This document shows positions 24,829 through 33,781 of a DNA stretch of 64,000 nucleotides, piece by piece (position 1 is the stretch's first letter; every line of letters begins with the position of its first letter). The stretch lies in assembly GCF_000427965.1 (NCBI RefSeq), contig NZ_ATZA01000023.1, forward strand, positions 1 through 64,000, given 5' to 3'. Made by a program: the position numbers and the translations under genes. Under the pieces are notes generated by a model, which was not told the origin of the DNA, did no database searches, and saw only the letters and a program-made list of their open reading frames with translations. The DNA comes from Olivibacter sitiensis DSM 17696 (GTDB lineage: Bacteria; Bacteroidota; Bacteroidia; Sphingobacteriales; Sphingobacteriaceae).

Positions 24829-25554
24829 TTAAAACATCAGTTCCTTGACGGCAGGCAGGTAGTTCCTGCCTATATTGATCTCGACGTCATTGGGCAATGC
24901 CACAAAGAGTTTGCTTATATCGCGATAGAGCTCTTGGATATAGTCGATGTTGACAATATAGGACCGGTGTACGCGCATGAAAAGTTTGGGGTCTAACTTG
25001 TGTTCAAGCTGCCCGATCCCGTTGGTGCTCAGATATGATTCTTTATTGATGGTGAATATCCATGTATAATCTCTATCTGCCTTTAGGTGCGTGACCTGAT
25101 TGACGGGAACACTGACCAATCGATTTGACTTTTCCACCAAAATGCGGGACGGATACACATGTGCCGCCTTCCCTGTGCTGTTTGCTTCGAAGAAAGGCCT
25201 ATTTCTTTGCTCAAATTTATGTAGGGCGTCTTGTATCCGCTGGAACGTGAGGGGTTTGAGCAAGTAGTCTATGGCATGGTACTCAAATGCTTGGGCGGCA
25301 TGTTCTGGGCTATTGGAGGTAAAGATCACGGACGGGGTATGTTCAACTGTTTTCAATACTTCAAATCCGCTCTTGCCAGGCAACATGATGTCCATAAATA
25401 CCACATCAGGCTGTAATGCATCTATGTATTTAATGGCCTCCAGACCATTGGCACATTCCCATATAGCAGTGTAGGATAGAGACCTCATCGCTTCACGTAA
25501 TTCTTTTCTTGCTAGATCATCCTTGTCAACTAACAATAATGTAGGCTTTCTCAT
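24829..25554 (-). CDS. LytTR family response regulator
   Basis: A 241-residue regulator: a receiver domain (about 1-120) with DKDD at the acidic pocket and the phospho-acceptor Asp55 in VVFMDIMLPGKSG, then a LytTR DNA-binding domain (about 140-241; VNQVTHLKADRDYTWIF, MRVHRSYIVNIDYIQ). The family usually pairs with LytS-type histidine kinases. No kinase is adjacent, so it is an orphan here; the TPR kinase at 61.1-63.2 kb is a candidate partner only by type. It lies just upstream of the his promoter on the same strand. Confidence 0.93.
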   Translation of the reverse strand: MRKPTLLLVDKDDLARKELREAMRSLSYTAIWECANGLEAIKYIDALQPDVVFMDIMLPGKSGFEVLKTVEHTPSVIFTSNSPEHAAQAFEYHAIDYLLKPLTFQRIQDALHKFEQRNRPFFEANSTGKAAHVYPSRILVEKSNRLVSVPVNQVTHLKADRDYTWIFTINKESYLSTNGIGQLEHKLDPKLFMRVHRSYIVNIDYIQELYRDISKLFVALPNDVEINIGRNYLPAVKELMF

Positions 25555-25837
25555 GGTTTCGTCGGCTTTACTTTCCTACAAAGTTAGGGCTAAGGTGCCT
25601 TGTTTATAACTGACATTTGTCAGGAATTGAATCATCTATTGCTTCCTGCGTATTGACTAGTTACCCCCATCGATCTAAAGGGAGTGTTTGTTGGCAAAAT
25701 ATTGCGGTTGGTCGAAATATTTAGGGAAAAGATATTCGAAAAATTAGTTTTGACGCAATTTGAACCAAGGACCAGAACAGTGTCTTGGTAGAATTGGTTG
25801 CGAAACCGATGAGTGAAGTTTATAAGTTGCGATTATT

Positions 25838-26638
25838 ATGAATAGAATAATTTGGTGTTTTTTAGGGTTGTTTTTATTGTTTTGGGCGTGTAGTGACCGA
25901 GAGATTTCCCAAGATTTGGATCCGGACGATGTGGGAAACGACTGGGATATAGTGATTGGGTCCTCAAAAGATCGGCCTGGCATAGGCAATGCGGAGGGGC
26001 AGCCTCTGGGAGAGACTTTTTCTTTGCCAGATGGGATTGAGTTGGTAACACGGCCATTTAAGTCTTTCGACCCAGATCTAGGCTTATTATATGGTAGCCT
26101 CAATACCTTTTATGCCGATCTTAGTTTCGTGAACAGGGGGGATACTACTATACAGTTGGAAATACCCAGCGGACTTATTTGCCTGTTCAGGCATGAAGGA
26201 AAAACGCAGAATGGCATACTGACCTCGGCTGTGCGCATCGCTATCCCGCCTACCTACGGTGGGGTAAGCCCCATGGCCGATACTACTACTATTTACTTGG
26301 GGTTGGGATGCCTCAACTATTCCATGGCCTTTCCTTGGGAGGAAAACCAAGAAACGGATACGCGCGACTATCCTATAGGGAAAAACATGTATATGCCCAG
26401 TGTCATTACGTCGGATGTCAATATTCGTAAACTGTTGGATTTGTTGAAAGACTATCCTAAGCTTCGGCTTACGCGGCATTATAACCCGCAAGATACGTTT
26501 GAGCCCGATTACGAATTGCCCGAATGGCAGAAGATATACGTTTTAATACAAGATGCGTTGTGGGACATTACGGACGGTCATGGTTTGACGCGAAAAGACT
26601 ATAGAACGCTTTTGGAGGCCTTAAAGAATTACAAATAA
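25838..26638 (+). CDS. Hypothetical lipoprotein
   Basis: A 266-residue predicted lipoprotein (hydrophobic N-terminus, lipobox FWAC followed by SDREISQD). I do not recognise the family. The body is beta-rich with extended segments such as LNTFYADLSFVNRGDTTIQLEIPSGLIC, resembling an Ig-like or adhesin-type sandwich, and a helical C-terminus (YVLIQDALWDITDGHGLTRKDYRTLLEAL). It is followed after 13 bases by the PhnD-like gene, so the two probably form an operon and may work together at the cell envelope. Confidence 0.75.
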   Translation: MNRIIWCFLGLFLLFWACSDREISQDLDPDDVGNDWDIVIGSSKDRPGIGNAEGQPLGETFSLPDGIELVTRPFKSFDPDLGLLYGSLNTFYADLSFVNRGDTTIQLEIPSGLICLFRHEGKTQNGILTSAVRIAIPPTYGGVSPMADTTTIYLGLGCLNYSMAFPWEENQETDTRDYPIGKNMYMPSVITSDVNIRKLLDLLKDYPKLRLTRHYNPQDTFEPDYELPEWQKIYVLIQDALWDITDGHGLTRKDYRTLLEALKNYK

Positions 26639-26651
26639 ATTGACATTAAAG

Positions 26652-27224
26652 ATGAAATCAGTATTGATCCCAATGCTCCTTTGTATGGGGCTTTCGGCAA
26701 CGGCGCAGTTGCGCTTTGGCACTTATCGATATGAGGATGACGACAGGGTGGGGAATGTACTTCCGGCCGCCAATGCGTTAGCGGCAGCAACTTATAATAC
26801 CGCCACGGTAATAAGCTACCCGAGCGTGCAGGCATTAGTTGAAGCCATTCAGCAGGATGAAGTAGATGTCGCTTTTATCAACACCTTTGGATACCTGTTG
26901 CTAGCTTCGGATTCGGTGAGGCAGCAGATGGAGCCACTAGCAGTTTGGAAGGCGTCCAAATCTCTTGAAATACCTTTAGGGCCTGTGTTGGTTAATCGGA
27001 AACTACCGGAACCTATGCGACTAAAGCTTGCTTCTGTACTATTTGGCCTACACCGAAGCCATAAGCAGGCGTTTTATGCTGCCAGGAACGGGTGGATGGA
27101 AGCAAAGCATGTGAAAGCATTTGTTCCCGTACCAGAAGACTACCATGAACGATTTTTGCACCTATTTGGAAATGCGATGGAGCGCAAGCACATCTTGGGT
27201 GAGTTGTTGGATGATTGCTCATAA
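26652..27224 (+). CDS. PhnD/SsuA-like substrate-binding protein
   Basis: A 190-residue secreted protein with a signal peptide ending SATAQ. The mature text (LRFGTYRYEDDDRVGNVLPAANAL..., ALVEAIQQDEVDVAFINTFGYLLL, GPVLVNRKLPEP) follows the periplasmic-binding-protein pattern of the PhnD group, which presents phosphonate or phosphite to ABC transporters. It is shorter than usual family members (about 280-300) and no ABC transporter genes are nearby, so it may have another binding role. The ATG at 26652 is preferred over a TTG at 26640. Confidence 0.7.
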   Translation: MKSVLIPMLLCMGLSATAQLRFGTYRYEDDDRVGNVLPAANALAAATYNTATVISYPSVQALVEAIQQDEVDVAFINTFGYLLLASDSVRQQMEPLAVWKASKSLEIPLGPVLVNRKLPEPMRLKLASVLFGLHRSHKQAFYAARNGWMEAKHVKAFVPVPEDYHERFLHLFGNAMERKHILGELLDDCS

Positions 27225-27268
27225 AATTGTCAGCCAGGTATCTGCCCACACTATCCGTCATAGGGCCC

Positions 27269-27754
27269 CTATTCCTCCCATTGAATGTTGCTTTGATCAT
27301 CCAAATAGGCTCCTTGGGTAGGGTGGGTGGGCTTGGCTTTTTCACAGGTGATCCATACCCCATCTCGTACATACCCTACTTGCAGCACTTCACCTGCATA
27401 GTACTTCCGGTCTGCCGTGAGGAAGTCTTCGGAAGAGCTGTTGCCTCTATCAAGGCGCATTTGTAGGGTGATCACCACGAGCAGTACCCTGCCTTCCGCA
27501 TGGGGGAGGGGAATGTTTAGTTTTTTGGGCTTGCTTGTTTCTTCCTTGTTCGTTCGGGTGGGGATTGATAGGGCAGCGGAGATGTGCGCTTGAACATCGC
27601 AGGTGCGCTCATCTATTTCACAACAGGTGAAGCGGACAAGTAGTTGAGTGGCCCTTTCCGGTACATGGATATCTTTTCGTGGGATGATCTCCCGACCGCA
27701 GGAAACCGAGCTTGAGATGTAATTATTGTGCGGGTTTAAGAGTTTCCTTCCCAA
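27269..27754 (-). CDS. Hypothetical protein, possibly truncated
   Basis: An open frame of 161 residues that reads like real protein in its second half (RVLLVVITLQMRL, YYAGEVLQVGYVRDGVWITCE). The beta-strand layout recalls the C-terminal part of DUF6266 proteins common in Sphingobacteriaceae, but the characteristic N-terminal half is absent, so this may be a truncated or diverged relative. This assignment is tentative. It is a single minus-strand gene between the PhnD-like gene and the hibernation factor. Confidence 0.45.
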   Translation of the reverse strand: MGRKLLNPHNNYISSSVSCGREIIPRKDIHVPERATQLLVRFTCCEIDERTCDVQAHISAALSIPTRTNKEETSKPKKLNIPLPHAEGRVLLVVITLQMRLDRGNSSSEDFLTADRKYYAGEVLQVGYVRDGVWITCEKAKPTHPTQGAYLDDQSNIQWEE

Positions 27755-27801
27755 CTATTATATGCAAAATATTATTGGGAAGGAAAATAAGTCCATGAAA
27801 T

Positions 27802-28119
27802 CTATGAATGGCTTTTCAACTTATCGGTGCGTGTCTTGACCAGTTGAAATGCCTTTTCGGTGGCTTGCTTCAGGGCCAGGCCGATATCGTCTGCCGTTGC
27901 TACAACAGCCTCTGGATTTTGACCTTTTATGCGTACCTCGATGGTGCAGCGCTTGTCGTTACTCCCTTGCTTTTCGCTGTTCTCATCGGCCAAAAAGACC
28001 TCTATACGAGTAATAAACTCGTCAAAGCGGGATAAAGAATCATGGAGGCTCTCGGTGATCTTGGTGATAAAACTTTCACTTGCCTGGATATTCTTGTCTG
28101 AATTAACTTGTATCGTCAT
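27802..28119 (-). CDS. Ribosome hibernation/HPF-RaiA family protein
   Basis: A 105-residue protein of the HPF/RaiA (YfiA) fold: MTIQVNSDKNIQASESFITKITESLHDSLSRFDEFITRIEVFLADEN, followed by RCTIEVRIKGQNPEAVVATADDIGLALKQATEKAFQLVKTR. These proteins bind the small ribosomal subunit and silence ribosomes in slow growth. It is the short type without the C-terminal dimerisation domain. Monocistronic. Confidence 0.88.
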   Translation of the reverse strand: MTIQVNSDKNIQASESFITKITESLHDSLSRFDEFITRIEVFLADENSEKQGSNDKRCTIEVRIKGQNPEAVVATADDIGLALKQATEKAFQLVKTRTDKLKSHS

Positions 28120-28287
28120 AATTAGTTTTTTTTTGCGATAATACGAATAAGATGGGATTATAAGGAATCTTAAGGCAATTAACGGGTCATTTTACCCTGA
28201 TAAATGAGCACTATCATATAATTAGGTGATACAATAGAGATTTGCGATCTCCGCAATAGTGAATTTTGAAAACATGATTTTAGTATC

Positions 28288-28316
28288 TTGCTAGAGGTAC
28301 CCAAAAAATAAATTTG
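28288..28316 (+). promoter_or_regulatory. Promoter of the YceI gene
   Basis: TTG at 28288-28290, 18 bases and TAAATTTG at 28309-28316 match the Bacteroidota promoter pattern. The palindrome at 28319-28342 covers the expected start point. Confidence 0.55.
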
Positions 28317-28318
28317 AC

Positions 28319-28342
28319 ATTTAAATGTTTGAACATTTAAAT
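28319..28342. promoter_or_regulatory. Operator-like palindrome before YceI
   Basis: Perfect inverted repeat ATTTAAATGTT-TG-AACATTTAAAT (11-base arms, 2-base spacer), starting three bases after the -7 box. Its size and placement fit a dimeric repressor binding site, such as for a MarR-type protein; the regulator is not identified. Confidence 0.6.
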
Positions 28343-28384
28343 CGATTTTACGTTATTCGCATCAAAATAATTTAATGATTTAAT

Positions 28385-29062
28385 ATGAAAAAAATTAGCG
28401 TACTAGCATTGGCAGGTTTTGCATTTCTGATGGCGGCTTGTGGAGGCAATAGCTCAAACACTTCCGTCAGTGAGGAACAAGAGGTGGCCGAAAAGCATGG
28501 GGATGCTTATGTAGTGGATTTGAATGCATCAAAAGTGGATTGGAAGGCATTTCACAAGGGTGGATTTGCACCACGTTGGGGTACCCTTTCTATCCAATCA
28601 GGTGAGGTTTCGGTAGAAGATGGTGCTATCACTGCAGGTGATTTCGTAATAAACATGCAGTCACTGAAGGTCGATTCGGCATCGGTGACAGAAGAAGGCA
28701 AAAAAGCGTCGGATTTGGAAGCACACTTGAAGAATCCAGATTTTTTCGATGTTGAAAAATTTCCTAAAGCAGAATTTAAGATTACCAAGATTACCGATCT
28801 GGACGAAACAACGGCAAAGGGAGCAATTGAAGGCGCAAACAAGACGATTAACGGTAATTTGACCTTGCTTGATAGCACATTGAATATCTCTTTCCCCGCG
28901 AAAATCTCCGTGACGGACGACAAGGCTTCTGTAGAAGCTAAATTTACAGTAAACCGTGCCGATTGGGGTATTAAGTTCGGTACTTCTGATGCTGATCCAG
29001 CTGAATGGATGATCAGTAAAGATATTGAAATAAGTATATCTGTGGAAGCAGGTAAAGAATAA
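28385..29062 (+). CDS. YceI family lipoprotein
   Basis: Lipid-binding-type lipocalin of 225 residues. The lipobox is MAAC followed by GGNSSNTS; the YceI domain starts at YVVDLNASKVDWKAFHKGG and includes GEVSVEDGAITAGDFVINMQSL, LKNPDFFDVEKFPKAEFKIT, NGNLTLLDSTLNISFPAKI and FTVNRADWGIKFG. YceI proteins bind isoprenoid-like or amphiphilic molecules in the periplasm. It is monocistronic, with an operator-like palindrome at the promoter and a strong terminator behind it. Confidence 0.95.
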   Translation: MKKISVLALAGFAFLMAACGGNSSNTSVSEEQEVAEKHGDAYVVDLNASKVDWKAFHKGGFAPRWGTLSIQSGEVSVEDGAITAGDFVINMQSLKVDSASVTEEGKKASDLEAHLKNPDFFDVEKFPKAEFKITKITDLDETTAKGAIEGANKTINGNLTLLDSTLNISFPAKISVTDDKASVEAKFTVNRADWGIKFGTSDADPAEWMISKDIEISISVEAGKE

Positions 29063-29082
29063 GTTGATATAATTTCAACTTT

Positions 29083-29131
29083 AAAAATCGTCCTCTATGT
29101 TTTGCTATGCAAACTAGAGGACGATTTTTTT
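29083..29131 (+). terminator. Rho-independent terminator after YceI
   Basis: A 15-base stem (AAAAATCGTCCTCTA, 29083-29097, against TAGAGGACGATTTTT, 29115-29129) with a loop that can pair further, ending in a T-run. Placed 20 bases after the YceI stop. Confidence 0.9.
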
Positions 29132-29331
29132 GCCCAGTAAAATGGGGTTTGTTTTTTCCTAATGCTCTAAAAAAGATGGGCTTTGAGCCCATTACTTTCT
29201 CTGATCCCCCAACCCGGTGACCGATAATGCATTCCGTCAGAATACGCGCAATCAGTAGGTGAATTGGCGAGCTTCTTGAATTGTCAAGCCCACCACATGT
29301 GATTTTTTAGTGATAGTTCCGTTAAACTATA

Positions 29332-30447
29332 TCACAATGTAGTCATACGACCCTCGTTCAAGATAGGGCTGCCTGAAACTAATTCCGGTGCGAAAATGCT
29401 CGGATAGGGTTTGATTTGCCGAATGGAAACACCTCCTAATCCACCGCTTAAACTCTTTGTCGAGCCATTCTCATAGGTAAAGGTACCTTCCAGCTTATCC
29501 CAATTCAGGGTTGCTACGGGCGTGCTAGGCGACTTTGCCGTAACGCCCCATACCGTAGCGCCCACTACTTTGGCCGTAAATTCCAGCACGCCGGCATCGA
29601 CTTCCATCACAATTTTATATACTGTAGGAATAAATGCCCCCAAGGCCTGAAGGTACGCCCATTCTAGGTGTTCAATAGTGAAATCTCCTGTTGGGAAATA
29701 CAGGTTTTCTTCGGCCAGATTGAGCGACATATCCTTGTTGCCCAGCTTCATTTCATACATGCTGCCGAACGCTTCATCAAAATGAAACCACATCCAGTCT
29801 TCCCATCCACCGATCTCCGCCGCGGAAGAATCAACCGCAATATACCTTTCGCGAATACCCTTTCCCGTAAAGTTTATTTCACGTCCTTCGATGAAGAGCT
29901 TGCCTTCTACGATACCCGACCAATTGTATCCATAGGCAATGCTATGCGGTGTGAGGTACGATGGTTTTTCCTTTCCGTACCAAGTGGGAAAACCTGCTCC
30001 GTGGTGTACAAATTCGACTTTGATGCCTTTTTCCTCGTCTTCAATGCTGTAATGCCAGGTCTTGTCGTCCTTACAGATCACCTGGAAACTGCCTAAGTTA
30101 ACTTTTACTTGGTTAACAGCCCTCTCTACCTGTAGGGAACCACCCGGCAAACTATGGCGGGTGGTTATACCAACGGGCGGAAAATCGGCAATTTTATAAA
30201 TAGTTCCTGGCATCGGGACGACTTTCCCGGTTTCCCAACTGATTTCCAGGTTCCACATATCGACGTTTTCAAGAGCCAAGATAAGGGGGGATGTACCGAA
30301 CCAATACATTTTTCCATCATCCCCATAGGCAACTACGGAACATAGCCAATCCAAAAATCCGGCTTCTCTTACGTCTTCGGGTATCCCATGTGCTTCGATA
30401 TCCAAAGTCACCTCGGGGTTATCTACTTGCTTTTTGAGCTTGTTCAT
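29332..30447 (-). CDS. Lipocalin-like AttH/CrtC-type protein (tentative)
   Basis: A cytosolic-looking protein of 371 residues without signal peptide. The text (VVAYGDDGKMYWFGTSPL, HHGAGFPTWYGKEKPSYLTPHSIAYGYNWSG, GKGIRERYIA, WMWFHFDEAFGSMYEM) follows the double-lipocalin pattern of AttH/CrtC-like proteins, which include carotenoid 1,2-hydratases and Diels-Alderase-like enzymes. This assignment is from general resemblance and is not certain. It is transcribed away from the adjacent AraC gene, which may regulate it. Confidence 0.6.
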   Translation of the reverse strand: MNKLKKQVDNPEVTLDIEAHGIPEDVREAGFLDWLCSVVAYGDDGKMYWFGTSPLILALENVDMWNLEISWETGKVVPMPGTIYKIADFPPVGITTRHSLPGGSLQVERAVNQVKVNLGSFQVICKDDKTWHYSIEDEEKGIKVEFVHHGAGFPTWYGKEKPSYLTPHSIAYGYNWSGIVEGKLFIEGREINFTGKGIRERYIAVDSSAAEIGGWEDWMWFHFDEAFGSMYEMKLGNKDMSLNLAEENLYFPTGDFTIEHLEWAYLQALGAFIPTVYKIVMEVDAGVLEFTAKVVGATVWGVTAKSPSTPVATLNWDKLEGTFTYENGSTKSLSGGLGGVSIRQIKPYPSIFAPELVSGSPILNEGRMTTL

Positions 30448-30673
30448 AATAAATCTGATTTTTGTTATCTGCTGGGTTGCATAAATACTTAAAAAACTAA
30501 TTGTTCCACGGAAATATCGGATTGGAATTTTTGCTGTGCCAGCTTATATCGGTAAAAGTAAAGATGTGCATGGACGTAAAAAAGGTCAGTATTAGATAAT
30601 ATTGTTCTCTTTTAGCTATTTTGTTTTTAAATCGAGCAAAATGTCTTTTTTTGTGTGTCGAAAAGAAAAAGAC

Positions 30674-31534
30674 ATGAGGAACATTGCCATCCATAATATC
30701 TACGAATCGCTCAAAAAAAGAGCGGACGTAGACCAAATTGAGCAGGAAATCTATATATATGAAACAACCGAAATAAACCACGACGGGCATAGCCACCCGC
30801 TTAAAACGGACTGCACGATTTGCTGTATTTGCCTGAAAGGGGAGATGAGAGGAAAAATTGATCTAAAAGAGTATCATGTTAAAAGCCCTGCACTGACTAT
30901 TTCGGTGCCAGGCCAGGTACTTGAACATGAGAGTTGCAGCGATGATTTTAATGGGATATTGATTTTCATGACACAACGGTTTACGGAAAAATTCAATCTT
31001 TTGTTGGGGCATTCCATCTCTATGAGTATAAAGAACCATCCTTATATGGCATTGGGCAATGAGGAACTGCAATCGATACTGGCTTATTGCCATATGGTAA
31101 GAAAGGTAATCAGAACCGATGATAACCCCAATCGGTTACAAATCATAACCCATCTCACCATCGCTTATTTTTACGGTATAGGGTATTTCCTTCACAAATC
31201 CATTAAGGACGAAGGTCTATCCAAGGACAGGGACATTGCTGAAAAATTTCTACAAAAGGTACGCCAGAACTACAAAACTGAGCGTAAAGTGGAATATTAC
31301 GCAGTACAGCTTCAGCTTAGTGCCAATTATTTATCGCATGTAGTAAAGGATGCGACGGGCAAGACCGCGGGAGAATGGATTGACGATTACATAGCATTGG
31401 AAGCAAAGGCACTGCTAAAGTCTACCAATATGACCATACAGCAAATTGCCGATGAATTGAACTTCCCCTCCCAGTCCTTCTTCGGTAAATTTTTTAAAAG
31501 GGTGGTGGGTGTAGCTCCCAAGTATTACAAATAG
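30674..31534 (+). CDS. AraC family transcriptional regulator
   Basis: A 286-residue regulator. The N-terminal part is a cupin-like sensing domain (HPLKTDCTICCICLKGEMRGKIDLKEYHVKSPALTISVPGQ) and the C-terminal part carries two helix-turn-helix motifs (VEYYAVQLQLSANYLSHVVKDATGKTAGEWI; MTIQQIADELNFPSQSFFGKFFKRVVGVAPKYY). The ATG at 30674 (MRNIAIHNIYES) is preferred over the upstream open frame. It is divergent from the AttH/CrtC-like gene and precedes a DUF4421 gene. Confidence 0.9.
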   Translation: MRNIAIHNIYESLKKRADVDQIEQEIYIYETTEINHDGHSHPLKTDCTICCICLKGEMRGKIDLKEYHVKSPALTISVPGQVLEHESCSDDFNGILIFMTQRFTEKFNLLLGHSISMSIKNHPYMALGNEELQSILAYCHMVRKVIRTDDNPNRLQIITHLTIAYFYGIGYFLHKSIKDEGLSKDRDIAEKFLQKVRQNYKTERKVEYYAVQLQLSANYLSHVVKDATGKTAGEWIDDYIALEAKALLKSTNMTIQQIADELNFPSQSFFGKFFKRVVGVAPKYYK

Positions 31535-31563
31535 CGTTATAGCTTAATCCGTAAGATTTAAAA

Positions 31564-32535
31564 ATGAAAAGGAATATCCAGGGAAATATTATCGCTGTTT
31601 CTATGGCCAATCTAAGGGCTAAAATAATGTCGGTTTTTTTTGTTTTTATAAACATCATGTTATCGATTGTACCTATCGCTGCCCAACAACCGGACTCGGC
31701 CTATATCAGGTCCTATCCTCAAATAATTTGGGCTACGGGATATGTATCGACCAATACCCTTCAGGTGGAAAATGATAATAATACCTTCAGCCCCAATTAC
31801 CCCATCAACGCCGGCATCGGATTGGGCATCAGAAATACGATGGTCAATTTTCTATTGGGGCATAGCATCGTTCCTTTGAAGGGAGACAAATATGGAAAAA
31901 CAAAAGCCGTCGATTTGCAGGTACACAGCTATGGGCGACATCATCTCATCGACCTGTACTATCAGAAATATCGCGGTTTTTTTAGCGAAGATGAAAATAC
32001 ACTCCGTTTGTATCCAGGATTGTCCGTACAGCAAATAGGGATGGAGGACACCTATATTTTCAATGGAAACCAGTTTTCAGCAAAAGCGGCGTTTGAACAA
32101 AGTGAAAAGCAGGTGCTTTCTGCCGGGAGCTTTCTGTTGGGGGGTGGTGCTTATTGGCATAGAATGGTGCCCGATAGTACCCAGGAACTGCTGGACGCTG
32201 AGCCATTTAACAATGTGCAATTGGGAATAAATACCGGCTATGCCTATTCTTGGGTGATAGATCAACACTGGTTTGTAACTGGTATGGCTACTGCGGGAGC
32301 TAATTTTGGAAATGAAACAGAATTGGCGAAAAAGGGACGATTAAAATTATATCCTACCGTTATGGCACGAGCCTCCTCCGTATACCACAAAGATGATTGG
32401 TCTATAGCTTTTTCCATGCTGATCCACAACAAAGCGGTCTATGCCCCTGTCAACGATTTGTTCACCCTCACGTCATTGAACATGCAACTGTCCTTTGTAA
32501 AGCAACTAAACTATATTTTCAAAAAGCAAGAGTAA
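31564..32535 (+). CDS. DUF4421 family outer-membrane-like protein
   Basis: A secreted protein of 323 residues with a signal anchor ending IAAQQ near residue 40. The mature chain alternates like a beta-barrel and contains the DUF4421 signature (RLYPGLSVQQIGMEDTYIFNGNQFSAKAAFEQSEKQVLSAGSFLLGGGAYWH). Members are Bacteroidota proteins of unknown function, probably in the outer membrane. It lies 29 bases after the AraC gene and may be cotranscribed with it. Confidence 0.8.
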   Translation: MKRNIQGNIIAVSMANLRAKIMSVFFVFINIMLSIVPIAAQQPDSAYIRSYPQIIWATGYVSTNTLQVENDNNTFSPNYPINAGIGLGIRNTMVNFLLGHSIVPLKGDKYGKTKAVDLQVHSYGRHHLIDLYYQKYRGFFSEDENTLRLYPGLSVQQIGMEDTYIFNGNQFSAKAAFEQSEKQVLSAGSFLLGGGAYWHRMVPDSTQELLDAEPFNNVQLGINTGYAYSWVIDQHWFVTGMATAGANFGNETELAKKGRLKLYPTVMARASSVYHKDDWSIAFSMLIHNKAVYAPVNDLFTLTSLNMQLSFVKQLNYIFKKQE

Positions 32536-32556
32536 GAAATGGTATGATGGGCTATC

Positions 32557-32643
32557 TTAGCTTACCAACATTCCACCGTCCACGATGATTTCAGCCCGAA
32601 TCTCCGAAAAGGATTGGTGAGATAATTGAAATTCATCCGCATG
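32557..32643 (-). pseudogene. SDR dehydrogenase, C-terminal remnant
   Basis: Read on the minus strand the segment encodes FSEIRAEIIVDGGMLVS and a stop, the typical end of a short-chain dehydrogenase (VDGG motif). It begins right after the stop codon of the preceding gene and in the same frame; the rest of the enzyme is absent. Evidently a fragment left by a deletion or rearrangement. Confidence 0.55.
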
Positions 32644-33564
32644 TTATTCATCATCATCTGCCGTGTCTAAGGCCGTCATACCGCCCATCATTATGCCCAG
32701 CAATTTCATTGCATAGTTGATATCGGTGAGGGCATACAAAGGTTCTGTTTTCTTCGGCACGAGCATACTGTCGTCTATAGTGGCTTTTTTAACGGATGTC
32801 ATCTCATAGACCATAGTCGGTTCCGTTCCTTTGTCCAGGTAAATATCGATCCGCATGATCCCATGGTCTTCTGGCAGGTAATAGGGATGTGAAAAGTTGA
32901 TACCTTTTGGAAGGTCTTTGCTGGTATAGACCACCAGCTTATGCACCTGCACGCTTGGTATGCCCATCGCCGAGCCGGCGTCTGCTTGCAGGGACTTAGG
33001 CGTATAAGTCGAAATGGCACATGCATATCCGGCAACCGTGGCTGTTTGCGGTGAGTGCTCGACATTGAATTTTTCCGTAGTGATGCGCTTGTCGTCCGTA
33101 AATAGTGCTTCATATCCTTGAGAGGGCTTGTAAGAAGCCGTTACTGCTTCGTCGGGTTGGATCAACGAAGCAGTATAGAGAAGTGCCTCGTCCGTCAGCT
33201 CATTATGATAGTGCTGGATCTCATAGCCCAGCCCCCTCGTTCTCGCAAATGCAACTTTATCCTTGACATGGATGGTCGCCTGCGGAGGTGTCATGGCCAA
33301 AGCAAATCCCATCATGGGATTTTTCTCCATCATGTCCTGCAACCTGGAAAGATCCTTGGCAGGAATGGATTTATATAGCGTTGCCATTTGCTCCTTTACA
33401 TCTCCTCTTTCGTAATCGATCTTTTCCGTGATTGGGCTCATGTCCACACCTGCAAAGGTAACCCGGGTGGTCAAGGTTCCCTCGAAAGCGGATTGCGCAA
33501 ACAATGCTTCAAGACAACCAAGACCAAACAATACGAATACTAAAATTTTTCTAAGTGATTTCAT
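32644..33564 (-). CDS. Secreted DUF4412-like protein
   Basis: A 306-residue protein with a signal peptide ending ALFAQ. The body resembles the GLPGLI/DUF4412 type of Bacteroidota secreted proteins: SAFEGTLTTRVTFAGVD, VAGYACAISTYTPKS, KLVVYTSKDLPKGINFSHPYYL, IDIYLDKGTEPTMVYEMTSVKKATIDDSMLVP. The function is unknown; the family is thought to be a periplasmic or outer-membrane-associated lipocalin-like fold. Its stop is followed directly by an SDR remnant. Confidence 0.7.
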   Translation of the reverse strand: MKSLRKILVFVLFGLGCLEALFAQSAFEGTLTTRVTFAGVDMSPITEKIDYERGDVKEQMATLYKSIPAKDLSRLQDMMEKNPMMGFALAMTPPQATIHVKDKVAFARTRGLGYEIQHYHNELTDEALLYTASLIQPDEAVTASYKPSQGYEALFTDDKRITTEKFNVEHSPQTATVAGYACAISTYTPKSLQADAGSAMGIPSVQVHKLVVYTSKDLPKGINFSHPYYLPEDHGIMRIDIYLDKGTEPTMVYEMTSVKKATIDDSMLVPKKTEPLYALTDINYAMKLLGIMMGGMTALDTADDDE

Positions 33565-33781
33565 CGTTTATAAAATTGAACTTTAAATAACCTCATTCTC
33601 CTTCTTTAAGCAAGAGCAGTGGCACTTCCACCTTATCGCTTAGTCAATCGCCTATACTCCGGCGGAACAGCCCATCAAAGAAAGCATATTTTTGGGATAC
33701 CGTAATCATTTACGGATTTAACGGGACAAACATAAGTTCTTGTTTTTACGAAATTATTTATAAATCGTTAATTTTAAATGA
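33565..33781. other. Intergenic region, no gene seen
   Basis: AT-rich spacer upstream of the minus-strand DUF4412-like gene. CAAACATA at 33727-33734 is a possible -7 box for that gene but lacks a matching -33 element. Nothing else recognisable. Confidence 0.4.

Noticed and set aside
29132-29331. Possible decayed gene between YceI terminator and the lipocalin-like gene
   Set aside because: A minus-strand reading gives some protein-like text but no motif I can name; it is left as an unassigned spacer.
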